From: MGBC114844 sp910585855
Lineage (GTDB): Bacteria > Bacillota > Clostridia > Lachnospirales > Lachnospiraceae
Length of the DNA stretch: 50,227 nt
Reading direction: 5' to 3'
NCBI GenBank assembly: GCA_965646165.1
Contig: CBFFYP010000025.1
Location: 1-50,227, forward strand
Part shown: piece after piece, positions 34,815 through 43,731 of the stretch
Position numbering within the stretch: position 1 is the stretch's first letter
Layout of the letters: each line of letters begins with the position of its first letter
Notes under the pieces: generated by a model
What the model was told of the DNA's origin: nothing
The model's input: the letters and a program-made list of their open reading frames with translations, nothing else
Database searches by the model: none
Program-made: the position numbers and the translations under genes

Positions 34815-35230
34815 AACAGCGAGAGGCGGTTTGCTCCTGTCCTTTGGCTGCGACTTCGGAGAACGGTTAGGAAGTCTTGGGCTTCTGTGGTAACACCTAG
34901 AATTTTTTGCATATCCTGCTTTCATGCAGGGTATGCAAAAAAAGGGGCGTGTTTCTGTGGTAACACCTAGAATTTTTTGCATATCCTGCTTTCATGCAGG
35001 GTATGCAAAAAAAGGGGCGTGTTTAGCCCGGAGAATAAGAAAGAAGCTATCTTACGGTTGATAACATCTTCCTTACACCCATTACATTTCGGCTGAAAGG
35101 AGGGCGAATTGCGCCCCGGTTCGTCCGGTTGGATGAACCGAGAGCAGAAGCCCTAGACTTTCTTACCGTTTGGAGCGGAGCAGGCAAAGGACAGGAGCAA
35201 ACCGCCTCTGGCGTTCGGTGAAAGCCAACC
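34815..35230 (+). repeat. Type A fold-back repeat with tandem duplication
   Basis: Second half of a B-linker-A composite. Left end AACAGCGAGAGGCGG, right end ACCGCCTCTGGCGTTC with flank GGTGAAAGCC. The core hairpin is present twice because of a 70-bp duplication. Confidence 0.92.
34883..35024 (+). repeat. Exact 70-bp tandem duplication in the type A core
   Basis: The unit at 34883-34952 (starting TTCTGTGGTAACACC and ending AAAGGGGCGTGT) repeats at 34953-35022 without a difference, so the event is recent. It duplicates the central hairpin. Confidence 0.93.
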
Positions 35231-35299
35231 CTTTCCGGCAGTATACTCAAAAGCCTGATTAAAGTGGAAAACTTTTGATAATTTGATAAAAAGAAAAGA

Positions 35300-35327
35300 T
35301 TGACATTAAAAAGGATTGATGTAAACT
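35300..35327 (+). promoter_or_regulatory. Promoter of the aminotransferase gene
   Basis: TTGACA 35300-35305 and TAAACT 35322-35327, spacer 16 bp, about 50 bp before the start codon. Confidence 0.55.
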
Positions 35328-35378
35328 ATAGGTAAAAATACACTGGATTTTAATGAAATAATAAATAGGAGAATATCA

Positions 35379-36566
35379 ATGATTAATACTACTTATAAGC
35401 AAATGTTAGGAAAAAAGTCAGTCATTCGGGAATTAAGCGAGTATGCAACGGCAAGGGGAAAGGAGATCGGATATGAAAATGTATTTGACTATAGTTTGGG
35501 AAATCCAAGTGTACCTTGTCCGCAGGAATTTACAAAAGAACTGCAAAAACTGTTAGAACAAGAAGATCCTATGACAATTCACGGATATAGTCCGTCTCTT
35601 GGAATTGAATCCGTCAGAAAGGCAATCGCAGAGAGTCTAAACCAGCGATTTAACATGAATTATGAAGCAAAACATATTTTTATGACATCTGGTGCTGCCG
35701 GTGCTTTATCACATGCACTACGCTGTGTAACAAAGCCGGGCGATGAGGTGCTGACGTTTGCACCGTTTTTTCAAGAATATATGCATTATGTAGGAGGAAC
35801 AGGAGCAGTACTAAAAGTAGTGCCTGCCAATACGGAAACGTTTCAGATTAATTTTGAGGCATTTGAAGAGATGCTGACAGAACGGGTAACTGCAGTATTG
35901 ATTAATACACCAAATAACCCGTCCGGCGTGGTATATTCAACCGAAACTATACGAAAGTTAGCAGATAAAATGGAAGAAAAACAAAAGGAGTTTGGGCATG
36001 ATATTTTTTTAATCAGTGATGAACCTTATCGGGAAATTATCTTTGCAGGCGAAGATTCTCCTTATGTTAGTAAATTTTATAATAACAGTATATCGGCATA
36101 TTCTTTTTCAAAAAGTTTAAGCCTTCCGGGGGAACGAATCGGTTATTTAGCGGCAAATCCAGACTGTACTGATGCGGATCAGATTGCTGCAATATGCAGT
36201 CAGATTAGCCGGGGAACAGGGCATAATTGTCCGCCGTCCAGTATTCAGCTTGCAGTATCAAAAGTACTGGATAAAACCAGCGATTTATCGGTTTATGAAA
36301 CAAATCGGAATTTACTTTATCCGGTGTTGAAAGAACTTGGATTTACAGTGGTAAAGCCGGGGGGAACTTTTTATATTTTTCCAAAAGCATTGGAAGAGGA
36401 TGCAAAGGTATTTTGCGAAAAGGCCAAAAAGTATGATTTAATTTTAGTTCCGGCGGATGGATTTGGATGTCCGGGGTATTTTCGAATGGCATATTGTATA
36501 GATACGGAGAAGGTAAAGAGAAGTATTCCCGTGCTGAAGCGATTTGTACAAGAAGTGTATAGATAA
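35379..36566 (+). CDS. PLP-dependent class I/II aminotransferase
   Basis: 395 residues, normal for fold-type I aminotransferases. Cofactor-binding residues are visible: Asn180 in NTPNNPSG, Asp214 and Tyr217 in ISDEPYREI, Schiff-base Lys245 in SFSKSLSLPGERIGY, and the C-terminal carboxylate-binding Arg in FRMAYCI. It transfers an amino group between an amino acid and a 2-oxo acid; the substrate (aspartate, aromatic or other) is not clear. AGGAGAATATCA precedes the ATG. Own promoter and terminator, so a single-gene unit. Confidence 0.9.
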   Translation: MINTTYKQMLGKKSVIRELSEYATARGKEIGYENVFDYSLGNPSVPCPQEFTKELQKLLEQEDPMTIHGYSPSLGIESVRKAIAESLNQRFNMNYEAKHIFMTSGAAGALSHALRCVTKPGDEVLTFAPFFQEYMHYVGGTGAVLKVVPANTETFQINFEAFEEMLTERVTAVLINTPNNPSGVVYSTETIRKLADKMEEKQKEFGHDIFLISDEPYREIIFAGEDSPYVSKFYNNSISAYSFSKSLSLPGERIGYLAANPDCTDADQIAAICSQISRGTGHNCPPSSIQLAVSKVLDKTSDLSVYETNRNLLYPVLKELGFTVVKPGGTFYIFPKALEEDAKVFCEKAKKYDLILVPADGFGCPGYFRMAYCIDTEKVKRSIPVLKRFVQEVYR

Positions 36567-36602
36567 ATTTTTTAAAGTAAATTAATATAGAGTAAATGTG
36601 GG

Positions 36603-36643
36603 AAGCACCAGAAGATATATGGATCATCGGATGGTGCTTTTTT
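36603..36643 (+). terminator. Rho-independent terminator
   Basis: AAGCACCA (36603-36610) and TGGTGCTT (36632-36639) then T run, 37 nt after the aminotransferase stop. Confidence 0.9.
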
Positions 36644-36691
36644 GCGTAGTCAATTAGGAGGTATTTTTTATTTAATATTTTAAAATATATA

Positions 36692-36722
36692 TTGACTGGA
36701 CTGTTACTGTACGGTTTAAAAT
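36692..36722 (+). promoter_or_regulatory. MerR-type promoter (19-bp spacer) of the serine hydrolase gene
   Basis: TTGACT 36692-36697, TAAAAT 36717-36722, spacer 19 bp containing ACTGTTACTGTACGGT. The same element, ACTGTTACTGTATGGT with a 19-bp spacer, precedes the MATE gene at 38912-38942. A long spacer with the dyad in it is the mark of MerR-activated promoters. Confidence 0.8.
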
Positions 36723-36759
36723 AAAGAGAACATATAAAGATGAAAGGATGATAGGCTAT

Positions 36760-37944
36760 ATGAAAAAGGTAAATTTGTTCTATAAGGTTACTATTGGTGT
36801 TGCTGCTGTTATAGGAGCAGTGTGTCTGTGTTTTGGAAAAAAGATAAAAATACTGTATACATCTCTAAACAGTTTTAAAAATGAAAATTTGGCACATACA
36901 TTTCAGCATACTCCAGAGATACAGCCGACGAAAAAAATTAGCAAAGGGGCAGACACGTTTCAGTTTGTAAAGGAAGACAATACCACATTGGCAGATGGAT
37001 TTAGTTTTGAAGGTGTATTTTATTCTTCTGAAAAATTTATGGAAGACACAAAAACTTCCGCTATGCTTGTCATTAAAGATGATGTAATAAAATATGAAAA
37101 ATATTTTATGGGAGGGGATGAAAATACGTTGTTTTCGTCTAATTCAATGGGAAAGTCTTTTGTGTCGGCTTTAATGGGGATTGCTGTATCAGAGGGATAT
37201 GTTGAAAGTATCGAAGACCCGATTGGAAAGTATATTCCAGAATTTGTAGGAACAGAAATAGAAAAAATTCCGATAAGGGCGTGTCTGCAGATGGCTTCTG
37301 GAATTAATTTTAATGAAGATACGGATATGAGTGGCTTTTCCATGCGCACTTTAATGGGGAAACCTGCCATGAGAGTTATTTCAAAATATGGTATGCAGGA
37401 AGAACCATATACTTACCGCAGGTATTTGAGCATTAATACAGAAATTTTAGGGCAAGTTATTAAAAATACAACCGGGCGCAGCCTTGCGGAGTATATGGAA
37501 GAAAAACTTTGGAAGAAGATTGGAGCTGCACATGATGCATATTGGACATTAAGTAATGGAACAGAACTTGCGATGGGAGGATTAAGCGTTTCTCTTAGGG
37601 ATTATGCACGTTTTGCAAGGTTGTATCTGAATGAGGGCAGTTACGAAGGAATACAGATTTTGGAAAGGCAATGGATACAGGACAGTATGGATATTAGTGC
37701 GGAGTATTCCAAGCCGGGAGCAAATTATGACGCCTATAACGCTATTGGATATGGATATCAATGGTGGATCCCAGAAGGGGATAAAGGTGAATTTATGGCG
37801 ATTGGAGTTTATGGTCAGTGGATTTATGTGAATCCAGCAAATCGTGTGATTATAGTAAAACTCAGCGCAGATCCTAATTTTATGGAAAAGGGTTATGAAC
37901 TGAAACATGTGGAGCTTTTTAGGATAATTGCGGAAGAAATCTGA
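36760..37944 (+). CDS. Beta-lactamase-fold serine hydrolase, membrane anchored
   Basis: 394 residues. One N-terminal hydrophobic segment (about 8-28) without a clear cleavage site suggests anchoring outside the membrane. The class C/penicillin-binding fold is shown by S-x-x-K in SNSMGKSF, a Tyr motif in RRYLSINTEILG, and a Gly-rich strand GVYGQWIYVNP in place of KTG. This is the 6-aminohexanoate-dimer-hydrolase/esterase-like branch of COG1680, so true beta-lactamase activity is not implied. ATG 36760 is preferred over 36748, which abuts the AAAGGA site. Its MerR-type promoter ties it to the MerR regulator and MATE pump next to it. Confidence 0.85.
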   Translation: MKKVNLFYKVTIGVAAVIGAVCLCFGKKIKILYTSLNSFKNENLAHTFQHTPEIQPTKKISKGADTFQFVKEDNTTLADGFSFEGVFYSSEKFMEDTKTSAMLVIKDDVIKYEKYFMGGDENTLFSSNSMGKSFVSALMGIAVSEGYVESIEDPIGKYIPEFVGTEIEKIPIRACLQMASGINFNEDTDMSGFSMRTLMGKPAMRVISKYGMQEEPYTYRRYLSINTEILGQVIKNTTGRSLAEYMEEKLWKKIGAAHDAYWTLSNGTELAMGGLSVSLRDYARFARLYLNEGSYEGIQILERQWIQDSMDISAEYSKPGANYDAYNAIGYGYQWWIPEGDKGEFMAIGVYGQWIYVNPANRVIIVKLSADPNFMEKGYELKHVELFRIIAEEI

Positions 37945-38011
37945 CAAAAATACAAGATTGAATGGTAGAAAGCAAAGTAACAGATAAAAAATGTCAGAAT
38001 ATTTCATGGAA

Positions 38012-38040
38012 ACAGTGGCTGTATGGTTGGCAGCCACTGT
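38012..38040 (+). terminator. Hairpin between convergent genes
   Basis: ACAGTGGCTG and CAGCCACTGT form a perfect 10-bp stem between the convergent serine hydrolase and merR genes. The T runs beside it are short, so termination may be weak, in both directions. Confidence 0.6.
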
Positions 38041-38059
38041 CTGGTTTAATGCACACGCT

Positions 38060-38881
38060 CTAAATTTCTATAACAGGAATTTCAATTTGGACAATATAAT
38101 CCTCAATTTTGTCAATGACATTTTCATTGATGCCCATTTCATAAGAATATCCATGAAGAGCCAGATTGTGTTTTTGTGCATATGAAAAAATTTCTTCATA
38201 CCGCTCAGGTATTTTGTTCCAGCTTCCTTTATGGAAAGCTTTCAGATATTTTCCTCCGGGAGTTGTGTGCATGGTTGACTGGTATGTGAGAAAAGGAAGT
38301 TCAATAAAAAGCATGGAATAATCATTAAAGTTTCCGTTTTGCAGGCTGGAAACGGAAATCATAGAGCCATAGGAAGCATCGTGCAGGCGTCCGAGATGGT
38401 ATTTTTCCGTTTCGGCAGTAATCAGCTCGACTTCTTCTTCAAAGGAAGTGTCTGGATTCACGTCAACTGTTACAAGACAACGTTCTTTATGCTCGATGAT
38501 ACTGATTTCTGATAAATCCATTGTCATCAGTGTAGCCATATGCTGGCGTTGTGTACACAGAGTTGTTCTGATTGCTTGCAGGTGCATAAGCTGTGAATCA
38601 AGGTTTGCTATTTTTTCGTCCAATAGATTTTTTAAGTTTTGGGCAGAACGGTTTTTCATAAAATTCTTTACTTCGTTGATGGGAACTTCCAGTTCCCGAA
38701 GCAGGAGGATCGTTTCTAAAATAGGACTTTGGTAATAGTTATAGCAGCGGTAGTTGTTATCGGGGTTGATAGAGGCAGGCTTAAAAAGACCAATTTCATC
38801 ATACCACATCAAGGTTTTCTTATTGATTCCATGCATTGCTGCAAACTGACCGATTGTGAGGAGTTTGTTATCTTTATTCAT
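38060..38881 (-). CDS. MerR-family regulator with GyrI-like effector domain
   Basis: 273 residues. MerR HTH at about 7-75 (LLTIGQFAAMHGINKKTLMWYDEIGLFKPASINPDN split here for clarity: IGQFAAMHGINKK, YDEIGLFKP), a dimerisation helix (about 80-120) and a C-terminal GyrI-like domain (about 125-273) that in BmrR/BltR-type regulators binds hydrophobic drugs. These proteins activate promoters with 19-bp spacers by twisting the DNA. Two such promoters flank it: its divergent neighbour (MATE) and the serine hydrolase. AGAGGT precedes its ATG. Confidence 0.9.
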   Translation of the reverse strand: MNKDNKLLTIGQFAAMHGINKKTLMWYDEIGLFKPASINPDNNYRCYNYYQSPILETILLLRELEVPINEVKNFMKNRSAQNLKNLLDEKIANLDSQLMHLQAIRTTLCTQRQHMATLMTMDLSEISIIEHKERCLVTVDVNPDTSFEEEVELITAETEKYHLGRLHDASYGSMISVSSLQNGNFNDYSMLFIELPFLTYQSTMHTTPGGKYLKAFHKGSWNKIPERYEEIFSYAQKHNLALHGYSYEMGINENVIDKIEDYIVQIEIPVIEI

Positions 38882-38911
38882 AGTTACCTCTTAATAATTA
38901 TTAAAATATTC

Positions 38912-38942
38912 TTGACCGTACTGTTACTGTATGGTATATGAT
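38912..38942 (+). promoter_or_regulatory. MerR-type promoter (19-bp spacer) of the MATE gene
   Basis: TTGACC 38912-38917, TATGAT 38937-38942, spacer 19 bp. The dyad ACCGTAC...GTATGGT fills the spacer. It lies between the divergent merR and MATE genes. Confidence 0.85.
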
Positions 38943-38986
38943 ACCAAATAGAAAGAAAAAATGCAAGGGAAACGGAGGAAAAGTTT

Positions 38987-40318
38987 ATGGAGAATCAAAA
39001 TGTTTATGAAAAACCTGTAACATTACAAAACATATTAAAATTTGCTGTGCCAACGATTGCTATGACAGTGTTTATGTCATTTTATACAATGGTTGACGGA
39101 TTGTTTGTGTCGAATCTGATTGGAACGGATGCGCTTTCAGCAATTAACCTAACAGCACCAATTATCCAGCTTGTCACTGCAATTTCTACTATGCTTGCCA
39201 CCGGAGGCAGCGCAGTAATTATGAAAAAGATGGGAGAACAGAAGACGGATGAGGCAAGGGAAGATTTTACGTTACTGATTTTAGTGAATGTCATTGTGGG
39301 AATTGTGATGTGCGCAGTCGGTTATTTGGCAATGGATTATATTTTTGCTGGAATGAATCTTTCTGCAGATGTTGAAAGGTATTGTGTGGAATATTTAAGC
39401 CGCTATCTGATATTTACTGTACCAATTCTTTTAATGAATAATTTTACCTTATACATGATTGCAAGCGAAAAAGCAAATCTTTCCTTGATTTGTTCCGTGA
39501 CTGGCGGTGTGTTGAATATGGTACTTGACTATGTGTTTATTGCAGGATTTCATATGGGCATTAGCGGTGCGGCGGTTGCAACTGGGCTTGGGTATTCTGT
39601 GACAGCGGTTGTGGGGTTGTTTGTTTTTGGACGTAAGAAAAGTCTTTTGCATTTTAGAAAGCCGGTGTTTCGATGGAAGGTTCTTGCAAATGCCGCAGCA
39701 AATGGCTGCTCAGAGATGGCAACGGCACTTGTTACCGGAATTATTACAATGATGTTTAACTGGACTATGCTTCATTATGTAGGGGAAAACGGGGTTGCGG
39801 CTGTTACAATTATTATGTATGTGCTGATGTTTGCAAGTTCCCTTTATACAGGCTATTCTTATGGAGTTGCGCCTATGCTTAGTTTTTACTATGGAGAGCA
39901 GAATCATGACAAACTGAAAAAAATGGTGGCAGTCAGCTTGAAAGTAATTGCTGTTATTTCAGTGGTGACGGTTGTAGCGTCTTTTCTGCTGACAAGGCCA
40001 TTAGTATCGGTATTTGCCCGCCCAGACAATCCAGTATATGATCTTGCAGTAACTGGAAACAGAATCTGCACTGCAGCACTGCTTTTTATTGGTTTTAATA
40101 TTTTTGCCAGCGGAATGTTTACGGCATTGTCTAATGGTGTGGTTTCGGCTGTCCTTGCATTTTCCAGATCATTTGTGTTTATGCTGATTACCATGATTGT
40201 CCTTCCACTGCTTTTGGGGGTAAACGGGATCTGGCTTGCAACGCCTGCGGCAGAGCTGATGGCACTGATATTGTCTGCTGTTATGTTTTTAAAGTATAAA
40301 AAGAAATATGGGTACTAA
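38987..40318 (+). CDS. MATE-family multidrug efflux pump (MerR-controlled)
   Basis: 443 residues with about twelve membrane segments in two similar halves, the MATE plan; FAVPTIAMTVFMSFYTMVDG and the LSAINLTAPI segment are typical of the MepA-like branch. It exports cationic drugs or metabolites using an ion gradient. GGAGGAAAAGTTT precedes the ATG. The divergent MerR and the 19-bp-spacer promoter indicate drug-inducible expression. Confidence 0.92.
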   Translation: MENQNVYEKPVTLQNILKFAVPTIAMTVFMSFYTMVDGLFVSNLIGTDALSAINLTAPIIQLVTAISTMLATGGSAVIMKKMGEQKTDEAREDFTLLILVNVIVGIVMCAVGYLAMDYIFAGMNLSADVERYCVEYLSRYLIFTVPILLMNNFTLYMIASEKANLSLICSVTGGVLNMVLDYVFIAGFHMGISGAAVATGLGYSVTAVVGLFVFGRKKSLLHFRKPVFRWKVLANAAANGCSEMATALVTGIITMMFNWTMLHYVGENGVAAVTIIMYVLMFASSLYTGYSYGVAPMLSFYYGEQNHDKLKKMVAVSLKVIAVISVVTVVASFLLTRPLVSVFARPDNPVYDLAVTGNRICTAALLFIGFNIFASGMFTALSNGVVSAVLAFSRSFVFMLITMIVLPLLLGVNGIWLATPAAELMALILSAVMFLKYKKKYGY

Positions 40319-40416
40319 GGAGGCGGTCTGCTATGAATGGTTAGGATTTGGTAAAGTACGGTTTTTACGGTAAGAAGTTTTTTGGAATGGGAGAATGAAG
40401 GGGGGTGATTTTCACC

Positions 40417-40757
40417 GGACGCCAGCTTCGAAAACAGTAGGCAGCCTGCTGTTCCGGTTTCCAAAAAGCAAGAAGTTCTAAGACTTCTGCCTTTTCTTTT
40501 CACCAACCAGACAGACCGGGGCGCAATTCGCCCTTATGACAACCAAAACGAAACAGGTGTAAGGAAGGATGTTACCAGCCGTAAGACAGTTTCTTTTCTA
40601 TTATACGGGCTAAACACGCCCCTTTTTTTTCACACCCTGCATAGAAGCAGGATGTGAAAAAAATCTTAGGTTTTCGAGCAGAAGTCCAAGAACTTCTAAC
40701 TTTTTTCCAAAGTCACTGCAGGATGCCTACTGTTTTCGAATCTGGCTGTTTCTTGAC
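40417..40757 (+). repeat. Type B fold-back repeat
   Basis: Full copy: left GGACGCCAGCTTCG, right CGAATCTGGCTGTT, box GGGGCGCAATTCGCCC near 40519. Followed directly by a type A end fragment. Confidence 0.92.
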
Positions 40758-40776
40758 CTCGAAACAAAAAAGAATG

Positions 40777-40807
40777 AACCGCCTCTGGCGTCCGGTGAAA
40801 GCCAACC
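40777..40807 (+). repeat. Type A right-end fragment
   Basis: AACCGCCTCTGGCGTCCGGT plus GAAAGCCAACC is the right end of type A, joined to the B linker; a composite that lost almost all of A. The inverted copy at 42400-42790 has the same junction. Confidence 0.85.
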
Positions 40808-40854
40808 TTTTCCGGCAGTATCTTATTTCCAAAAGCTGAATGAAAAATAGAAAC

Positions 40855-40955
40855 AGGATAAACTTACAAAGTTACTTTATAAAAATTTTAGTTTGTAAGT
40901 TTATCCTGAATTTTGAATGGAATCTCTTGAAATAAAAAAAAGAGTATGATAGAAT
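40855..40955 (+). promoter_or_regulatory. Palindrome and promoter of the alcohol dehydrogenase gene
   Basis: AGGATAAACTTACAAA (40855-40870) and TTTGTAAGTTTATCCT (40892-40907) are perfect 16-bp inverted repeats. TTGAAA 40927-40932 and TAGAAT 40950-40955, spacer 17 bp, form the promoter. The second arm also occurs at 6182-6197, equally 19 bp before a -35 box, so it may be an activator site. Confidence 0.7.
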
Positions 40956-41037
40956 AGAACACGTAGTTGGAAAAAGAATAAGATATCAAATAGAAGAAAC
41001 AATAGCTGATAAAAAGTCAGCAGAAGGAGCGGCAAAT

Positions 41038-42216
41038 ATGAGCAGATTTACATTACCAAGAGATGTATACTATGGAAAGGATTCTTTGGAAGTATTAAAG
41101 ACACTAAAGGGGAAAAAGGCGATTTTAGTACTTGGCGGCGGTTCTATGAAGAAATTTGGCTTTGTAGATAAAGTAGTTGCTTATCTGAAAGAAGCAGGAA
41201 TCGAAACACAGTTATTTGAAAATGTAGAGCCAGATCCATCTGTAGAAACTGTAATGAAAGGTGCAGAGGCAATGCGGGCTTTTGAACCGGATTGGATTAT
41301 TTCAATGGGCGGAGGTTCTCCGATTGATGCAGCAAAAGCGATGTGGGCTTTTTATGAATATCCAGAAACGACATTTGAAGATTTGATTACTCCGTTTAAT
41401 TTTCCAGAATTAAGACAGAAAGCAAAGTTCCTTGCAATTCCTTCTACATCTGGAACTGCTACAGAAGTTACGGCATTTTCGGTTATTACAGATTATGCAA
41501 AGGGAATTAAATATCCACTTGCAGATTTTAATATTACACCGGATATGGCTATTGTAGATCCTGCTTTAGCAGAAACGATGCCAAAGAGTTTGACTGCTTA
41601 TACAGGTATGGACGCACTGACACATGCGATTGAAGCTTATGTATCTACTTTACATACGGTATTTACCGATCCACTTGCAATTAAGGCAATTCAGATTGTA
41701 AACAGTGATTTATTGAAGTCTTTTGATGGAGATATGAACAGCCGTGAACAGATGCACTATGGACAGTGCTTGGCAGGAATGGCATTTTCCAATGCATTGC
41801 TTGGAATTGTACATTCAATGGCACATAAGACAGGGGCTGCATTTTCTACCGGACATATTACACACGGTCTTGCTAATGCAATGTATCTGCCATATGTAAT
41901 TCAGTATAATTCAAAGGTAGAAGAGGCTGCTGTACGTTATGCAGAGATTGCTAATGCGATTGGTATTACCGGTACTACACAGGAGTGTATTAAAGGGCTT
42001 CGGGAAAAGATTGTATCTATGAATAATTATATGGGTATTCCAAATACATTAAAAGAATTTGGTATTCAGGAGGACGAGTTTAAAGAAAAACTTGCTGCAA
42101 TTTCTGCAAATGCAGTAGGAGATGCTTGTACTGGTTCAAATCCTAGAACGATTGATCCGGCTACGATGGAGAAGCTGTTTACCTGCATTTATTACGGAAC
42201 AGAAGTTGATTTTTAA
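41038..42216 (+). CDS. Iron-containing alcohol dehydrogenase
   Basis: 392 residues of the Fe-ADH (type III) family, cytoplasmic and NAD(P)H-dependent. Visible are the nucleotide-binding GGGSPIDAAKAM, the STSGTATEVT loop, and the metal site residues Asp192 and His196 in GMDALTHAIEA with further His in VHSMAHKTG and GHITHGLANA. Members reduce aldehydes such as acetaldehyde, butanal or lactaldehyde to alcohols in fermentation; substrate not decidable here. GAAGGAG precedes the ATG. Single gene with its own promoter and terminator. Confidence 0.92.
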   Translation: MSRFTLPRDVYYGKDSLEVLKTLKGKKAILVLGGGSMKKFGFVDKVVAYLKEAGIETQLFENVEPDPSVETVMKGAEAMRAFEPDWIISMGGGSPIDAAKAMWAFYEYPETTFEDLITPFNFPELRQKAKFLAIPSTSGTATEVTAFSVITDYAKGIKYPLADFNITPDMAIVDPALAETMPKSLTAYTGMDALTHAIEAYVSTLHTVFTDPLAIKAIQIVNSDLLKSFDGDMNSREQMHYGQCLAGMAFSNALLGIVHSMAHKTGAAFSTGHITHGLANAMYLPYVIQYNSKVEEAAVRYAEIANAIGITGTTQECIKGLREKIVSMNNYMGIPNTLKEFGIQEDEFKEKLAAISANAVGDACTGSNPRTIDPATMEKLFTCIYYGTEVDF

Positions 42217-42235
42217 ATTAGAAATGTTTTCGGGG

Positions 42236-42267
42236 ACGGTATAGCTTGCGGGCTATGCCGTTTCTCT
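42236..42267 (+). terminator. Rho-independent terminator
   Basis: ACGGTATAGC (42236-42245) and GCTATGCCGT (42252-42261), one wobble, followed by TTCTCT, 20 nt after the alcohol dehydrogenase stop. Confidence 0.85.
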
Positions 42268-42399
42268 ATTATTAATGTCATTGAATAAAATACATAAGGA
42301 AAATAGTATAAAGTGAAAAAGTGCGGTTGATTTTAAAAGGTCTGATGAAATAAAAGTTTTGTTTTATATAATGGATTGCTGCGATTTTTTGAAAAAAGG

Positions 42400-42435
42400 T
42401 TGGCTTTCACCGGACGCAAGAGGAGGTTTGTTCTT
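42400..42435 (-). repeat. Type A right-end fragment (inverted)
   Basis: TTGGCTTTCACCGGACGC followed by AGGAGGTTTG is the inverted right end of type A, joined to the B linker (TTTTTTTGTTCTGGAGTC) exactly as at 40757-40807. Confidence 0.8.
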
Positions 42436-42449
42436 TTTTTGTTCTGGAG

Positions 42450-42790
42450 TCAAGAAACAGCCAGGTTCGAAAACGGTGGGCAGTCTGCAGTGACTTTGGA
42501 AAAAAGGTAGAAGTTCTTGGACTTCTGCTCGAAAACCTAAGATTTTTTTCACATCCTGCTTCCATGCAGGGTGTGAAAAAAAAGGGGCGTGTTTAGCCCG
42601 GATGATAGGAAAGTGGCTGTCTTATGGTTGGTTACATCTTTCCTTACTTCGTTACATTTTAGTTGTCATGAGGGCGAATTGCGCCCCGGTCTGTCCGGTT
42701 GAGTAAAAGAAAAGGCAGAAGTCTTAGAACTTCTTGCTTTTTGGAAACCGGAACAGCAGACTGCCCACCGTTTTCGAATCTGGCGTCCTC
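42450..42790 (-). repeat. Type B fold-back repeat
   Basis: Inverted full copy: AACAGCCAGGTTCG to CGAATCTGGCGTCCTC, box GGGCGAATTGCGCCCC near 42671, hairpin CACATCCTGCTTCC near 42550. Lies between the alcohol dehydrogenase and ZIP genes. Confidence 0.92.
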
Positions 42791-42885
42791 AGTCGTAAAA
42801 TTATTAGATAAATGGACAGACACAAAGAAAAGTGATAGGAATAAAATAGGATATAAAGCGAGAAGTCCGCATAGAGGTTCGAAAG

Positions 42886-43683
42886 ATGATATTAGATCAT
42901 AAATTTTTGCTGACGTTTGCAGGAATTGCTTTTCCTTTTTTAGGAACGACATTGGGAGCTTTTTTTGTGTTTTTTATGAAAAATGAATTTAGGGCAGGGC
43001 TGCAGCGTTTTTTACTGGGGTTTGCATCCGGCGTTATGATTGCTGCTTCTGTCTGGTCACTTTTGATTCCGGCGATTGAACAGTCTGAGTCCTATGGAAC
43101 AATGGCATGGATGCCGGCAGCAGTTGGATTTTTAATAGGAATTGCATTTTTGCTGTTTTTAGATCGACTGACTCCTCATTTACACTATAAGGCAAATCAG
43201 GCAGAGGGGGTGCATGTGCGAATGAAACGGGAATCCATGCTGTTTTTGGCAGTGACGCTTCACAATATTCCCGAGGGAATGGCGGTGGGAGTGGTATTTG
43301 CCGGGATGCTTTCAGGGAGGGCAGAGATTTCGAAAGCCGCAGCATTGGCACTTTCTATGGGAATTTCTATTCAAAATTTTCCAGAGGGAGCGATTGTATC
43401 CATGCCAATAAAGGTGGAAACCGGATCGAAAAAGAAAGCATTTTATTATGGATTTGCTTCGGGGGTGGTAGAACCGATTGCTGCAGTATTTACACTTTTG
43501 CTGACAGCGGTAGTTGTGCCTGTACTGCCTTATCTTTTGGCATTTGCAGCGGGGGCAATGATCTATGTTGTGGTGGAAGAATTGATTCCTGATTTTCAAA
43601 ATAATAAGGATTCGGATATTGGGATTATTGGAGTGGCAATCGGATTTGTATTGATGATGATTTTGGATGTAGCACTTGGATAA
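42886..43683 (+). CDS. ZIP-family metal transporter
   Basis: 265 residues, about eight membrane segments. The metal-path motifs are in segments IV and V: LHNIPEGMAVG and IQNFPEGAIVSMP. These carriers take up zinc, and sometimes iron or manganese. A short His-containing loop (HLHYKANQAEGVHVR) lies before segment IV. The start follows AGAGG. The MATE gene begins 49 nt downstream and may be co-transcribed. Confidence 0.92.
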   Translation: MILDHKFLLTFAGIAFPFLGTTLGAFFVFFMKNEFRAGLQRFLLGFASGVMIAASVWSLLIPAIEQSESYGTMAWMPAAVGFLIGIAFLLFLDRLTPHLHYKANQAEGVHVRMKRESMLFLAVTLHNIPEGMAVGVVFAGMLSGRAEISKAAALALSMGISIQNFPEGAIVSMPIKVETGSKKKAFYYGFASGVVEPIAAVFTLLLTAVVVPVLPYLLAFAAGAMIYVVVEELIPDFQNNKDSDIGIIGVAIGFVLMMILDVALG

Positions 43684-43731
43684 AAAAAGAGAAAAACCAA
43701 AAGATAAAAAAGAAAAGGAGCAAGGTGAAAA

